From Adiantum capillus-veneris (Eukaryota > Streptophyta > Polypodiopsida > Polypodiales > Pteridaceae): DNA of 64,000 nucleotides. A program made the translations under genes and the position numbers. Every line of letters begins with the position of its first letter. Position 1 is the first letter of the stretch. Of this stretch, positions 22,770-34,250 are shown one piece after another. The DNA lies in the NCBI GenBank assembly GCA_014529385.2, contig CM043942.1, forward strand, positions 56,107,340-56,171,339. The letters are read 5' to 3'. Under the pieces are notes generated by a model that had not been told where the DNA came from, did no database searches, and was given only the letters and a program-made list of their open reading frames with translations.

Positions 22770-23356
22770 TTGAGTAGTCGTTAGAATTAGGGCGAGAAGA
22801 TCTTCGTGTTGATGTCTTTGTAGATCAATTTCGGACACTTTGGAAATTTCTATTTTGAGTCTATCGCGACAGCGATTAGAGATCTTACAGTTATGGTTTT
22901 CAGTTTAGGTGTTTGGCCATATAGGATATGTCCTTGTGAGTCTTGCCCTCCGATTTCGAGTCATTCTGATATGAATTGAGACTGTTTCGAGCTTGTAGTG
23001 TTTCGTAGGATGCGTTGTCTATTTCTTTGCTTTATGGTAGTGTTGTGGTAGGATTAGTGACTGTAGAGTGTTGTTCGTGTCTAGCTCAAGGTTGACAACC
23101 CAGAGATTGCCTCCATGCCCTAGTCGGGTCAGCTACGTCCTCAGATTGACACTTTGTTGGTCTGTGTTCTCGTTGTGCTCCATCGTCCGGCGCGGCGTAC
23201 CCGCTAATATACACTCGAAAAGGAAGTTATGAAATGTATATGCCAATCGCAACCCCTTGACATCTCCTCTTCCTCTTCAGTAATCAACACTCCACTCCTC
23301 TTTGCCTCTAAGAGTGTCGCATCTAACCACCGCCCAGTTGGAAAGTCATGCAATTT
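22770..23356. other. No gene recognised
   Basis: Mixed-composition sequence without a supported exon. It would be intronic if the exon at 22640-22736 is real. Confidence 0.3.
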
Positions 23357-23605
23357 CTAAAGATGGTATGGAAAATGAAGGTGTCTAGTTGCATGGTTGT
23401 GCTTGAATTGAAGGCGATCTGTCAAATGTTGTTGCTTTTCCCCTTCGTACCTCTCTAGACACTTTTGCATGGTGTCTGAGTTGAGAAGGAAAAATCTCAT
23501 AACCTTTTCTCGCATTGTGATGTCCAAATTCCTAATGATTCCTTGTCCTTGCGGCTCGTCCCCTGTCACCTTGACATTGACCTCAGTAGCCCACATTCGG
23601 AGCAT
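23357..23605 (-). pseudogene. Short protein-like relic, possibly transposon-derived
   Basis: The minus-strand frame encodes TMREKVMRFFLLNSD, then MQKCLERYEGEKQQ. This vaguely recalls the region that ends tnp2-type transposase ORFs, where a leucine/asparagine block precedes a basic tail. No catalytic motif is visible and the assignment is weak. Confidence 0.2.
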
Positions 23606-24256
23606 ATTTGGATCAATTGAGAAGCATTGTGGACTTTTTTGGAATCTGGAGAGCTTGGAGCTTCTGAGAGTTTGGCAGATAGCGACATCGTCTTCGGTTT
23701 ACAACGGTTTTCAGGTATATTTTTTAAATTTTCAGTAAATACTAACTTTTTTTTGTGTTGTGCCAGACTTGTGTGGTGCAGTAGTTTCGTCTCTCACCAC
23801 AAAGTTGGCTTGCAGGTCATAGTCCACTTCGTGGTGTGTAGCCATATGGCTCACTCCAGAGGTGTGTAGACTATAGTTTCCTTTTCCATGGTGTGTAGTT
23901 AAATAACTCACCCCAGGGAAGGCTTAGGGTAAATTTAGATTCTCACTCGTATGGTGTAGTAGTATATCTCTCACCATAGAGATGAGTTACGATTAGATGT
24001 CGACTTGTGGAGTGTAGTAGGCATGATGCTACACCTCTCACTTCAGAGTGGCCTATAAAATTTACAATCTTAAAGTAAATCATTATTCATTATTCTACAT
24101 AGAAGCACAAAGATTAACGTTCGTCATTTTAAGAGTGTAGAGATGCATACTTTATGCCCTCTTCATCTTAATGCGACTTTCGTTATTTTTGTGCTTCTAT
24201 TTCTATAGTAACATCATTGTTCATCAGCAGATGACTTGGTGTTACTCTGAACGTAG

Positions 24257-26858
24257 TGATAGCCGTTTTTTGGCTTTCCATAATTGCCATAGTAAGCTAC
24301 CTCACCCTATCAAATCACTCAAACATTTTGGTTATCCCTACCATTTCACTATACATAGGCGTGTGTGAGTTAGGGGACTTTCTCTATATTTTCTTAAAAA
24401 CCCTTAATTAGCTAGTCACTGTGCTAGTTGAGCCAAAGAAATAATAAAAATAAAAAATATAAGTATATTATGGCCCATTTGTGTGTAAATATTTTATTGT
24501 ATATAGTGCGTAAATATAAGGAATTTTCATAATTATTTTGGTATTTATTTAAATATTTATACTTAGGTGTGTGTTATTTATGCTATGTACATTGACTCCC
24601 CATTACCATATTTTTTCTTACCATTTTGCATACTCTTTATTTCATATAAAAATAATTTCATGCAAGCTTCTCTTATTTTTGGTGTAACTCTATCCCAAAA
24701 AAAATCCAAAAAAACTAGTTCTATTTATGTGTATATTTTTTCACTATTGTGATTTTTTCCTTCCTACATCTATTCTCTATTACTCTCATAAATTAGACCA
24801 CAAAAAATATACATCTTTTTATGGTAGACTTATAATGAGAGAGATTTATTTTGACCCCTTTATGTTTTTTCCACCTATATTATTTATATTTGACATGTAC
24901 ATATTTTTTTTAGACCCCTCAATATTTGATTTTCTTAGTTATACTATTCACTTATATCATGATCTCAACAATATCTTCAATTATAGACCTACCAAATAAG
25001 GTCAAGGATATGTGGCACGCATGCATACACCATGGGGAGCTCACTCTTGGAGGTATTCAAAAGAATCATCCAAAGAAGAACCTCAAAAGGACCTTGTGCA
25101 GTGGCAAAAATAGTCGGTTTTGCTGAATTTTTGAAGATCACATGCTCCCTGAATTTGGAAAGGTGATACAAACAAAAGTTGTAGCTCGTGAGCTGAACTT
25201 TCACCTCAAGTTTTTTCATATTGTTTTGAGCTACGAGCTGTGAGCTATGATTTTATTGGTGGACCTCAGTTTGCCCATGCTATGCAGCCACACTCCCTCT
25301 TCCACTTTATCATTTTCCTCTTTCACACACACTCCTCCCTCTCCTTCCCACTCCCAAACTTGCAACTCCCATGTTCTAATTCACCCTCTTCACCATTTCC
25401 ACATCTCTCACACCTCCATAGACTTCATCCTCCATTTCTACACCCTATGTGTCCCCCTTTCCCTTTACATATATGTCCATATTACCATACTCTCTTCATA
25501 TTTGTAAAGAACTTCAAAAAATAAAAAGAAAATCCAAGGTTAACCTCTGCAAATGAAGGCTTTTATCATGAATTTTCCAAGGTTTGAAATAACATAGGTT
25601 CATCGACACGCGCTACTTCGCCATGCTGACTGCTTCTTCTTCCAGTGCTGTAAAGAGGTGAATGTCAACTTCTCCAAAGCTTCAATCTCTCTTTACAAGC
25701 TCATCCCTTCTCTAACTTTCTCATCATATATCTCACCATTTGGTGAATGATTTTGTAAATATTTTTTAGTGATAATTGCTAACTACTAACCACTAACCTT
25801 ATTGTCAAATGCACCCTCTACTAGAGTAGGCACTCCCAAATTATTCACTCAATCCTCTCTCCTTTCATCCTCAATAATTCTCTTCCCTTGAGCCCACATC
25901 CATGTGACTGAAAGGACAAGAGAGACCCACCCTCATTAAAAAAAACTAAAATATGCATAATCTTTTATTCCTTCAAATAAACTTGATTAGGCCTAATCCT
26001 AATCGGGGCTTCTAAAACCTATAAATAGAGCCCTTCTCTCCCTTGTAAATTATCACATGATCACACTACACCACACCATTCTCAACACATAACACACCAC
26101 TCTTCAATCCTAGTTGTGTAGAGTGTGTGCATTGTGAGTGCTCTATTCCATCACTACACATAGGTGCATGGAGAAGCTTGAAGTTAGTTATGCCACCTAG
26201 AGGAGTGGAGTGATACTATACTCTGCAATCACACTTGTAGCCTACTCTTGTCCATAAATAAGATTCATAGTTTTGAGTGCAATTGTATGCTGCAACTACG
26301 ACTCTTCTCTCCAAATTGACTTGATAAGTTGGCTCATCATGTGGTTGAAGGTATATTGTCCTTGAAGTTTGTTGTGCCATTTCATGCTTGGTGGTTTGAG
26401 GGCTTGTTGAATTGTTTGCCAAAACTTTCAATTGTAAGAGGGTGCTCGGTGAGAGGGCTTCCGTGACCCTAATACAATTTGTGTATTGGCAACAAGGTCA
26501 AGTTTTGTGTTGTCTCTCTATTTCTCATCAAGCTTTGTGTGCATCTAGTCTTTAAAGCTAAGAATGAGTTTCTCAAGTTAATTTGTGTGCTTTATCTCTC
26601 TCTGGCGTGGTGAATGTTTGTGTTTGGTGTGTGTGGCTATCTTGCATTCCCCTCTCTTTGTGCGTTTGAGTACAAGGAGATATCACGTGAGTCCTAGTTC
26701 GCATCTACAACTAGGTGGTGCCCCTTTTCTTGTTTGGTTTTGGGCTGTGGGTTGTTGTTGTCTCTGATTGTGCTTGCCCCAACCCCAATTGAGCAGCACG
26801 GGAGCCTCGAAGGGTGTTTAGAGGCCACTCTTCTTGTTGCCCGCCCCGGACCGCCTCA
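24257..26858 (+). repeat. 5' LTR of the LARD-like element
   Basis: About 2602 bp, TG...CA ends. A TATAAATA box at 26020-26027 probably starts the element's transcript; a run of about 800 bp before the end forms the R-U5 portion. Confidence 0.85.
26020..26027 (+). promoter_or_regulatory. TATA box in the 5' LTR
   Basis: TATAAATA, conserved at 31099-31106 in the 3' LTR. A similar box occurs in the candidate solo LTR at 42527-42534. Confidence 0.6.
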
Positions 26859-26861
26859 AAT

Positions 26862-26878
26862 TGGTGCCCCCACTAAGG
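26862..26878 (+). promoter_or_regulatory. Primer-binding site candidate
   Basis: TGGTGCCCCCACTAAGG lies three bases after the LTR end. It resembles the site of the gypsy element at 55376 (TGGCGTCCCCACGGAGG), so both may use the same or a related tRNA primer. Confidence 0.5.
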
Positions 26879-27165
26879 ACTGACTTTGTGCTTATTGTTG
26901 TTGTATTGCATGAATGCTTGAATTTTAGCATAATCAAGAAGATTATATGAATCATGAAAACTTGTACGACTGAGTTTAATTTCAATGCAACAAAAATTGA
27001 TCTAGAATATGGTTTGGATTAGCATAACATAAGAAAGGAAAAAACATTTTCAGATAAGAAACTACAATTCATGAGACCTTTCAAAACTTTGTGTAGTTAG
27101 TTGATGTCATGAGAGAAAATGATTGTTTGAAACTAATCTTTGTGTGGTTCTAGCATTGAGAGACT

Positions 27166-27921
27166 ATGACACGCTATACCTTTGATGATATCTCAATCTT
27201 TTTTGGAAATCTAGAAGAAGATGTTGATGATTTTCTTGCTGATTTTAGAATGGTTTGTCGTATCCTTGGTAAAAGGGATGACATTGAAAAAGGGGATTTT
27301 CTATTGCTACGCCTTAGAGGCAACGCTGAGCAATGGTTTTGGAGTCTGTCTTCTCGAATTGAAGATGGGTATACCCAAATTTCCAAAGCTTTGAAGACCA
27401 GATTCTCTAAATTTCCAACAACGGAGAAAGCACGGGCTTCATTAGGGAGACTTCAACAACATGGTGAAGACTACTATGCTCATGAGGATATATTTTCTCA
27501 TCAATGGGGAGGATATGGGTTTAGTTCTACATTTCCAGATTATGTAAAAATGGAGCAATTTATTTCGGGTTTGTCTCCTTTCCTAAAGACTAAGGTTACT
27601 TGTAGTGGACCCTCTACCTTTGAAGAAGCGGTCACTATTGCCCGAAGGAAGTTTCACAAGTACTTCTACATCAAAAATGGTTTCCATCATGCTAGAAGAA
27701 CCAACCATCATGAAAGTGTTTCTATCAAGGAGTCATCTCCTTTGCCATACTTGTCTCCTTCTACTCCGAAAAATGTTGAAGAAGTTACTTACATGCCAAC
27801 TGATTATTCAAATGCTAAAGTGTGTGGCCAAGCATGCAAAAATCGACACAAGATATCTCAAATGGGATTGATGATTCAACAATGGATACATCCAACCTTT
27901 TGGCGGAGGATCACTTTCTAG
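27166..27921 (+). CDS. Gag-like protein of the LARD-like element
   Basis: Gag packages the element's RNA. The ATG at 27166 opens 251 codons without a stop. The retrotransposon-gag fold is recognisable: FFGNLEEDVDDFLADF, LRLRGNAEQWFWSL, LKTRFSKF, then EQFISGLSPFLKTKV and the FEEAVTIARR end helix. No CCHC zinc knuckle follows. The frame overlaps the next ORF by about 100 nt in a different register; the overlap region reads better in the second ORF's frame, so either programmed frameshifting or a single indel joins them. Confidence 0.75.
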   Translation: MTRYTFDDISIFFGNLEEDVDDFLADFRMVCRILGKRDDIEKGDFLLLRLRGNAEQWFWSLSSRIEDGYTQISKALKTRFSKFPTTEKARASLGRLQQHGEDYYAHEDIFSHQWGGYGFSSTFPDYVKMEQFISGLSPFLKTKVTCSGPSTFEEAVTIARRKFHKYFYIKNGFHHARRTNHHESVSIKESSPLPYLSPSTPKNVEEVTYMPTDYSNAKVCGQACKNRHKISQMGLMIQQWIHPTFWRRITF

Positions 27922-28973
27922 TCCGAGCAGACAAAGCTTTTGTGCAACATGACTCTATGGAGAATGAAGACCTTGAAGGTAACCTTGATCTTATGGAATG
28001 TTCTGAGAGTGTATCTTGTCTAAAAGAAGAGAGTGAAGAAGAAGATGAAATCATAGGTGGGGAAATCATGGACCACATTGATCATAAAGAGATGATTGTG
28101 TACATGAAATGCCAACTCCAAAACAAAGCAGAAGAGTGTGAGTTGAATCCATGTGAGGATAATCTTCAAGAAGTGTTTGAGGATGTTGAAAAGCATCGGT
28201 ATGACCCATGTATATTAAGCATGGAGGAACCTATCATGCAAGAAGCCAAAGTTTTCACAAAATCAAACAGTAATCCATTAACCTTTGATGTGGTACAATG
28301 TGAGGAGTTACAACCTTGCCAAAGGGGGGGCTTAGAAGGGGATCAAGAACATGGGAGAGTAGTAAAAAATAAAATCATAAAAGGAAACTGTCAGAAGGGT
28401 ATCATTCTCTCCAATGGTGTTTTAGTGGGTGGCTCTTCATTCATGGGACAATCTCTTAGCAAGAAAATACAAACTTTGGAAGCCCCAATCATCTTCACAT
28501 TGGGTTTCACCTCTTCAAAGTCAACTTCTCCTCTCTTCACATATACCTTTCATCGGGGACACCATACCTTCTTAAGTGGAAGAGGACATGAATACTTGGT
28601 GATGAAGAGATGTTTCCAAACCTTCTACATTTGGTTCTTTGGTGTATGGAGGTCGCACATTGTGATGCTTTTGGTCTTCATCATAGATGAAAAACTTGTT
28701 GATTGCTACATGTGGATATTTCATCAATCAGTTCTCTTCCAATGTGTTGGAAGCAATAGAAACCTTCATCTATTATCTACTTATGTGGTAAACTATTTGC
28801 AATATCTTCCAATAGGAGTTGGAAGCATGGATCAAGCTTTCCTAAATCATGAAGGTCATAGAATTTTTGACTTGATGAGCCTACCCAAGTTGAATGAATT
28901 TTATGAGCTACAATTTAGGAATTTGCTCATACAAGCTCTTGAAGATCGTAGCAGATACATCAACTTTACATAG
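27822..28973 (+). CDS. Second ORF of the LARD-like element, function unknown
   Basis: An open frame of 383 codons. The first third is strongly acidic (CLKEESEEEDEIIGGE), the middle is mixed, and a hydrophobic stretch near residues 265-300 (FYIWFFGVWRSHIVMLLVF) could span a membrane or form a protein core. No protease, RT, RNase H or integrase motif is present. Its position is that of pol or an envelope-like gene. It may be a remnant of another protein or a specific gene of this non-autonomous family. The long intact frame suggests recent constraint or youth. Confidence 0.5.
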   Translation: MWPSMQKSTQDISNGIDDSTMDTSNLLAEDHFLVRADKAFVQHDSMENEDLEGNLDLMECSESVSCLKEESEEEDEIIGGEIMDHIDHKEMIVYMKCQLQNKAEECELNPCEDNLQEVFEDVEKHRYDPCILSMEEPIMQEAKVFTKSNSNPLTFDVVQCEELQPCQRGGLEGDQEHGRVVKNKIIKGNCQKGIILSNGVLVGGSSFMGQSLSKKIQTLEAPIIFTLGFTSSKSTSPLFTYTFHRGHHTFLSGRGHEYLVMKRCFQTFYIWFFGVWRSHIVMLLVFIIDEKLVDCYMWIFHQSVLFQCVGSNRNLHLLSTYVVNYLQYLPIGVGSMDQAFLNHEGHRIFDLMSLPKLNEFYELQFRNLLIQALEDRSRYINFT

Positions 28974-29344
28974 GAGGAAGAGCAACCAATCTTTTATATC
29001 ACATTCATAGTGATAGATGCAATGATGGATAACAATAAAATCTACAAGTTTCTTCAACCAAAATCAGTAAGTGATTCCATACCATACATCTCTCTTTGGG
29101 AAAGATATTTCAAGATCTTTGATCCTAGGGGGTGCTTATGGAAACTTTCTCAATGAAGGAGGTTTCCTTAGTCACTTCATCCTGCTATTGGCTCTGAGAA
29201 CCTTTCATATCACACAAGGTTTTTTAATCATACAACAAAGGTTCTTCAAAGATGAGAGCAGACAAAGACAGACGTTACACAATCTACATGCTGTATGGTC
29301 GGATAAATGGTACATGAATGTACCATTATCTAAGGGGGGGCTAA

Positions 29345-31937
29345 TGATAGCCGTTTTTCTGCTTTCCATAATTGCCATAGTAAGCTACCTCACCCTATCA
29401 AATCACTCAAACATTTTGGTTATCCCTACCATTTCACTATACATAGGCGTGTGTGAGTTAGGGGACTTTCCCTATATTTTCTTAAAAACCCTTAATTAGC
29501 TAGTCACTGGACTAGTTGAGCCAAAAAAATAATAAAAATAATAAATATAAGTATATCATGGCCCATTTGTGTGTAAATATTTCATTGTATATAGGGCCTA
29601 AATATAAGGATTTTTCATAATTATTTTGGTATTTATTTAAATATTTATACTTAGGTGTGTGCTATTTATGCTATGTACATTGACTCACCATTACCATATT
29701 TTTTCTTACCATTTTGCATACTCTTTATTTCATATAAAAATAATTTCATGCAAGCTTCTCTTATTTTTGGTGTAACTCTATCGCAACAAAAATCCAAAAA
29801 AACTAGTTCTATTTATGTGTATATTTTTTCACTATAGTGATTTTTTCCTTTCTACATTTATTCTCTATTACTCTCATAAATTAGACCACAAAAAATATTC
29901 ATCTTTTAATGGTAGACTTATAATAAGAGAGATTTATTTTGACCCCTTTATATTTTTTCCACCTATATTATTTATATTTGACATGTACATATTTTTTTAG
30001 ACCCCTCAATATTTGATTTTCTTAGTTGTACTATTCATTTATATCATGATCTCAACAATATCTTCAATTATAGACCTACCAAATAAGGTCAAGGGTATGT
30101 GGCATGCATGCATGCACCATGGGGAGCTCACTCTTGGAGGTATTCAAAAGAATCATCCAAAGAAGAACCTCACAAGGACCTTGTGCAGTGGAAAAAACAG
30201 TCGGTTTTGCTGAATTTTTGAAGATCGCATGCTCCCCGAATTTCGAAAGGTGATACAAACAAAAGTTGTAGCTCGTGAGCTGAACTTTCACCTTAAATGT
30301 TTTCATATTTTTTTGAGCTATGAGCTATGATTTTATTGGTGGACCCCAGTTTGCCCATGCTATGCAGCCACACTCCCTCTTCCACTTTATCATTTTCCTC
30401 TTTCACACACACTCCTCCCTCTCCTTCCCACTCCCAAACCTGCAACTCCCATGTCCTAATTCACCCTCTTTACCATTGCCACATCTCTCACACCTCCATA
30501 GCCTTCATCCTCCATTTCTACACCCTATGTGTCCCCCTTTCTCTTTACATATATGTCCATATTACCATACTCTCTTCAGCTTTGTAAAGAACTTAAAAAA
30601 ATCAGCAAAAATCCAAGGTTAATCTCTGCAAATGAAGGCTTTTATCATGAATTTTCCAAGGTTTGAAATAACATAGGTTCATCGACACGCATTGCTTCGC
30701 CATGCTGACTGCTTCTTCTTCCGGTGCTGTAAAGAGATGAATGTCAACTTCTCCAAAGCTTCAATCTCTCTTTACAAGCTCATCCCTTCTCTAAGTTTCT
30801 CATCATATATCTCACCATTTGGTGAATGATTTTGTAAATATTTTTTAGTGATAATTGCTAACTACTAACCACTAACCTTATTGTCAAATGCACCCTCTAC
30901 TAGAGTAGGCACTCCCAAATTATTCACTCAATCCTCTCTCCTTTCATCCTCAATAATTCTCTTTCCTTGAGCCCACATCCATGTGACTCAAAGGACAAGA
31001 GAGACCCACCCTCATTAAAAAAAACTAAAATATGCATAATCTTTTATTCCTTCAAATAAACTTGATTAGGCCTAATCCTAATCGGGGCTTCTAAAACCTA
31101 TAAATAGAGCCCTTCTCTCCCTTGTAAATTATCACATGATCACACTACACCACACCATTCTCAACACATAACACACCACTCTTCAATCCTAGTTGTGTAG
31201 AGTGTGTGCATTGTGAGTGCTCTATTCCATCACTACACATAGGTGCATGGAGAAGCTTGAAGTTAGTTATGCCATCTAGAGGAGTGGAGTGATACTATAC
31301 TCTGCAATCACACTTGTAGCCTACTCTTGTCCATAAATAAGATTCATAGTTTTGGGTGCAATTGTATGCTGCAACTATGACTCTTCTCTCCAAATTGACT
31401 TGATAAGTTGGCTCATCATGTGGTTGAAGGTATATTGTCCTTGAAGTTTGTTGTGCCATTTCATGCTTGGTGGTTTGAGGGCTTGTTGAATTGTTTGCCA
31501 AAACTTTCAATTGTAAGAGGGTGCTCGGTGAGAGGGCTCCCGTGACCCTAATACAATTTGTGTATTGACAACAAGGTCAAGTTTTGTGTTGTCTCTCTAT
31601 TTCTCATCAAGCTTTGTGTGCATCTAGTCTTTAAGGCTAAGAATGAGTTGCTCAAGTTGATTTGTGCGCTTTATCTCTCTCTGGCGTGGTGAATGTTTGT
31701 GTTTGGTGTGTGTGGCTATCTTGCATTCCCCTCTCTTTGTGCGTTTGAGTACAAGGAGATATCACGTGCGTCCTAGTTCGCATCTACAACTAGGTGGTGC
31801 CCCTTTTCTTGTTTGGTTTCGGGCTGTGGGTTGTTGTTGTCTCTGATTGTGCTTGCCCTAGCCCCAATTGAGCAGCATGGGAGCCTCGAAGGGTGTCTAG
31901 AGGCCACTCTTCTTGTTGCCCGCCCCGGACCGCCTCA
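29345..31937 (+). repeat. 3' LTR of the LARD-like element
   Basis: About 2593 bp, closely matching 24257-26858. Preceded by a polypurine tract at about 29331-29340 and followed by the GTAG duplication. Confidence 0.85.
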
Positions 31938-32514
31938 GTAGATATATACAAAAATTGATTTACATTTGAGATTGTTGAGCTGTTTGCTGATGGTTGTGTT
32001 GTGCGTTCCACACACTCCATTAGAAATAGCTTATAAAATTTACAATTTTAGATTAAGTTTTTCTATCATATGTGTTACATAGAAACACAAGCGTTACCAC
32101 TCGTTATATTAAAAGTGAAGAGATGCATATTTTCATGCCCTCTTCATCTTAATGTGACACACTACTTACTCGTGTGTTTCATATTCTAAAAGAGCATCCT
32201 TTTTCATCATTAAATGACTTGGTGTTGTTTTGGACGTAAACACATACGATAGGTAACTTACATCTGCAATTGTTAATTTATTCGGCTGATAGTTGTGTTG
32301 TGAGTTCCACACACTTTATCATGGATTAGATTGATAAAAACTATCAATCTATTTTACAACAACATCCAACACTTGTGCTGTGAATATCTCACACTAGTTG
32401 AGTTGTTCACATGTACGATTTTCCAACCCGTTAGATGTAATTTCTTTCATCATCTCACACTTCTGCACATAGCAGGGTCCAGTTCTTGTGCTGAGAGCAT
32501 CTCACACTCCTGGC

Positions 32515-32530
<16 letters not shown>
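31938..32530. repeat. Left subterminal repeat region of the hAT-like element (right of the LTR insertion)
   Basis: GTGTTGTG..CCACACAC and GCTGTGAATATCTCACAC-type units repeat. The segment 32030-32240 (GAGATGCATA, CCCTCTTCATCTTAATG, ATGACTTGGTGTT) matches 24040-24256 on the other side of the retrotransposon. Confidence 0.6.

Positions 32531-32554
<24 letters not shown>
32519..32554. repeat. (CT)n microsatellite
   Basis: About 18 CT units. Confidence 0.95.
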
Positions 32555-32559
<5 letters not shown>

Positions 32560-32812
32560 AATTTTCATGGTCGATTCGCACAATATTTTTTGTAATTATA
32601 AGATTTTCTTTTTAATTTACAATAATTTAATATTGTTTAATATTAAATATAGGGTTAACACTCATTATATAATAACTATGTTACTATGGTGTACAATCTT
32701 TTAATATATATAGGGTTAACACTCAGGGTTAACACTCATTATATAATAACTATATTACTATGGTGTACAATCTTTTCGTAAGATTCTTAATTTATAATTT
32801 TGTCATACAGAT

Positions 32813-33929
32813 ATGGCAGATACGAAGCTAGCGAAACATCAACGAAATTTCGTCCCTGAAGTGATTATGAGACACTTTCATTATACGTCAGAGGCAGAGA
32901 TTAGGCGTTGTTTAAACCTTGTCGCTCTGGAGCATTTTATCAGCTTACAGAGACTCTAACCAAGTCTGTGTTTGAGCAGCTCCAGGCAAAGTTTGCACCA
33001 GCTATTTTTGACATAGCCCTCTTGACATCAGGTGCTTTAGTAAACATGGTCAAACAAACCATTGGACAGATCATGAAAACCTTTCAAGAACTAAAAAATC
33101 TTGCAATTACTTCCTTGCCAAACATAGCTGAGCGCATACATCTTGTGAAACGACTGTACACGGAGTTCAAGAGCAAGGAAAAGTTAGAAAGCAGCAAAGT
33201 GTGCAAGAGTGGAAGCCAGCTCTTCTGAAGCTGCTGTTGAACCAGAAATCATTCTTAGAACAAAGCCTACAATGTCATCCGTTGCTACATTAGACCTCTC
33301 TCAGCTACCACCTATTTTACACCTTTTACTCGACACAACCGTCTTCAATATCCAAGAAAATAAGTGGCAATGCAAAAGATACAGCTCCGTTAAAGCTCTC
33401 TGATTTGAAACATAAAGGACTGGCACGTGTATTGCTGCAAAGGTTTATACGACAAGAGAGATGCCTACCAAACAACAACCAAGTAGCAATTTACTTTATC
33501 CAGCAGTGCTATGTTCGATATGTTTTGCTGAAGAGAGTGGATTGGTCAGATTGTCCAGGCACCGTTGGTGTTGGACGTGGACGCATTGCAGAAAAGGTGG
33601 CAGCAGGCAGTGCAAATAATCCAATGCCTCCTCTCAAGCGTCCTATTGTTTTACTTCCTGAAGAGACAGAAACACTGACTGAATTAGCCAGCCAAGGACA
33701 AGACCTTGCCAGCCAAGGAGAAACATCGGACATGCTTCGTGGTCATATTCTTGAGCTTGAAATAGAGTTAAGTGATGCACAAGCAAAGCTTCAACGATAT
33801 GAATCATTGTATGGACCTTTGCCAGATGATACTACCACTTTGCATAAAGATGTTTCTCAACCATCCCCTGAGCTAGGAATTATAGATTTTACCATAGACG
33901 AACTTATAGCAAATCTATCAAACTCATAA
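32813..33929 (+). pseudogene. Second gene of the hAT-like element, unknown function, frameshifted
   Basis: An ATG at 32813 follows a splice-acceptor-like CATACAG. The frame reads ADTKLAKHQRNFVPEV, shifts near 32908, then runs through FYQLTETLTKSVFEQLQAKF and NIAERIHLVKRLYTEF. It shifts again near 33200 and breaks at about 33290. A final open frame (33405-33929) has RGRIAEKVAAGS, an amphipathic segment HILELEIELSDAQAKLQRYE likely to form a coiled coil, and an acidic end. The region between may contain an intron. No known family recognised. It converges on the transposase and lies inside the inverted motif arrays, so I infer it belongs to the element; accessory proteins are known for some DNA transposons but this one I cannot name. 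Confidence 0.4.
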
Positions 33930-34094
33930 GTCACTCAGAAGCTTTTTGTAATCTCAAAATTATATCAAACTCTTTTCGATTGAGTAATTTCCCAGAACCT
34001 TGTTGTGATTTCAAACCTACATCGACTTTATGTAATTTTTATTTGACAAGATATTATTGGCAGTTTATATTTGAGTGTGAGTGAATATGTGCGT

Positions 34095-34096
<2 letters not shown>

Positions 34097-34169
<73 letters not shown>
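34097..34169. repeat. (GA)n microsatellite
   Basis: A GA tract between the 3' ends of the two converging ORFs. Confidence 0.95.
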
Positions 34170-34171
<2 letters not shown>

Positions 34172-34250
34172 TTTGATGTGAACGACAACGAGATAACACT
34201 TTCTTTCATCATCTACAAAAACTTGTTGAGTAAATATTAAAATGGTACTC

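Larger units (their letters stand above)
24257..31937 (+). mobile_element. Non-autonomous LTR retrotransposon (LARD-like), gag only
   Basis: Two direct LTRs of about 2.6 kb (24257-26858 and 29345-31937) begin TGATAGCCG and end CCGCCTCA. They enclose only about 2.5 kb. A primer-binding-site candidate TGGTGCCCCCACTAAGG starts at 26862 and a purine tract AAGGGGGGG precedes the 3' LTR. GTAG occurs directly before the 5' LTR and directly after the 3' LTR, giving a 4-bp target duplication. No protease, RT or integrase is present. Compared stretches of the LTRs differ by roughly 1-4 percent by eye, so insertion is fairly recent. Confidence 0.85.

Noticed and set aside
25240-25524. Pro/Ser/His-rich ORF, repeated at 30320-30622
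   Set aside because: It lies inside the two LTR copies and has no protein signature; duplication of the LTR explains its conservation.
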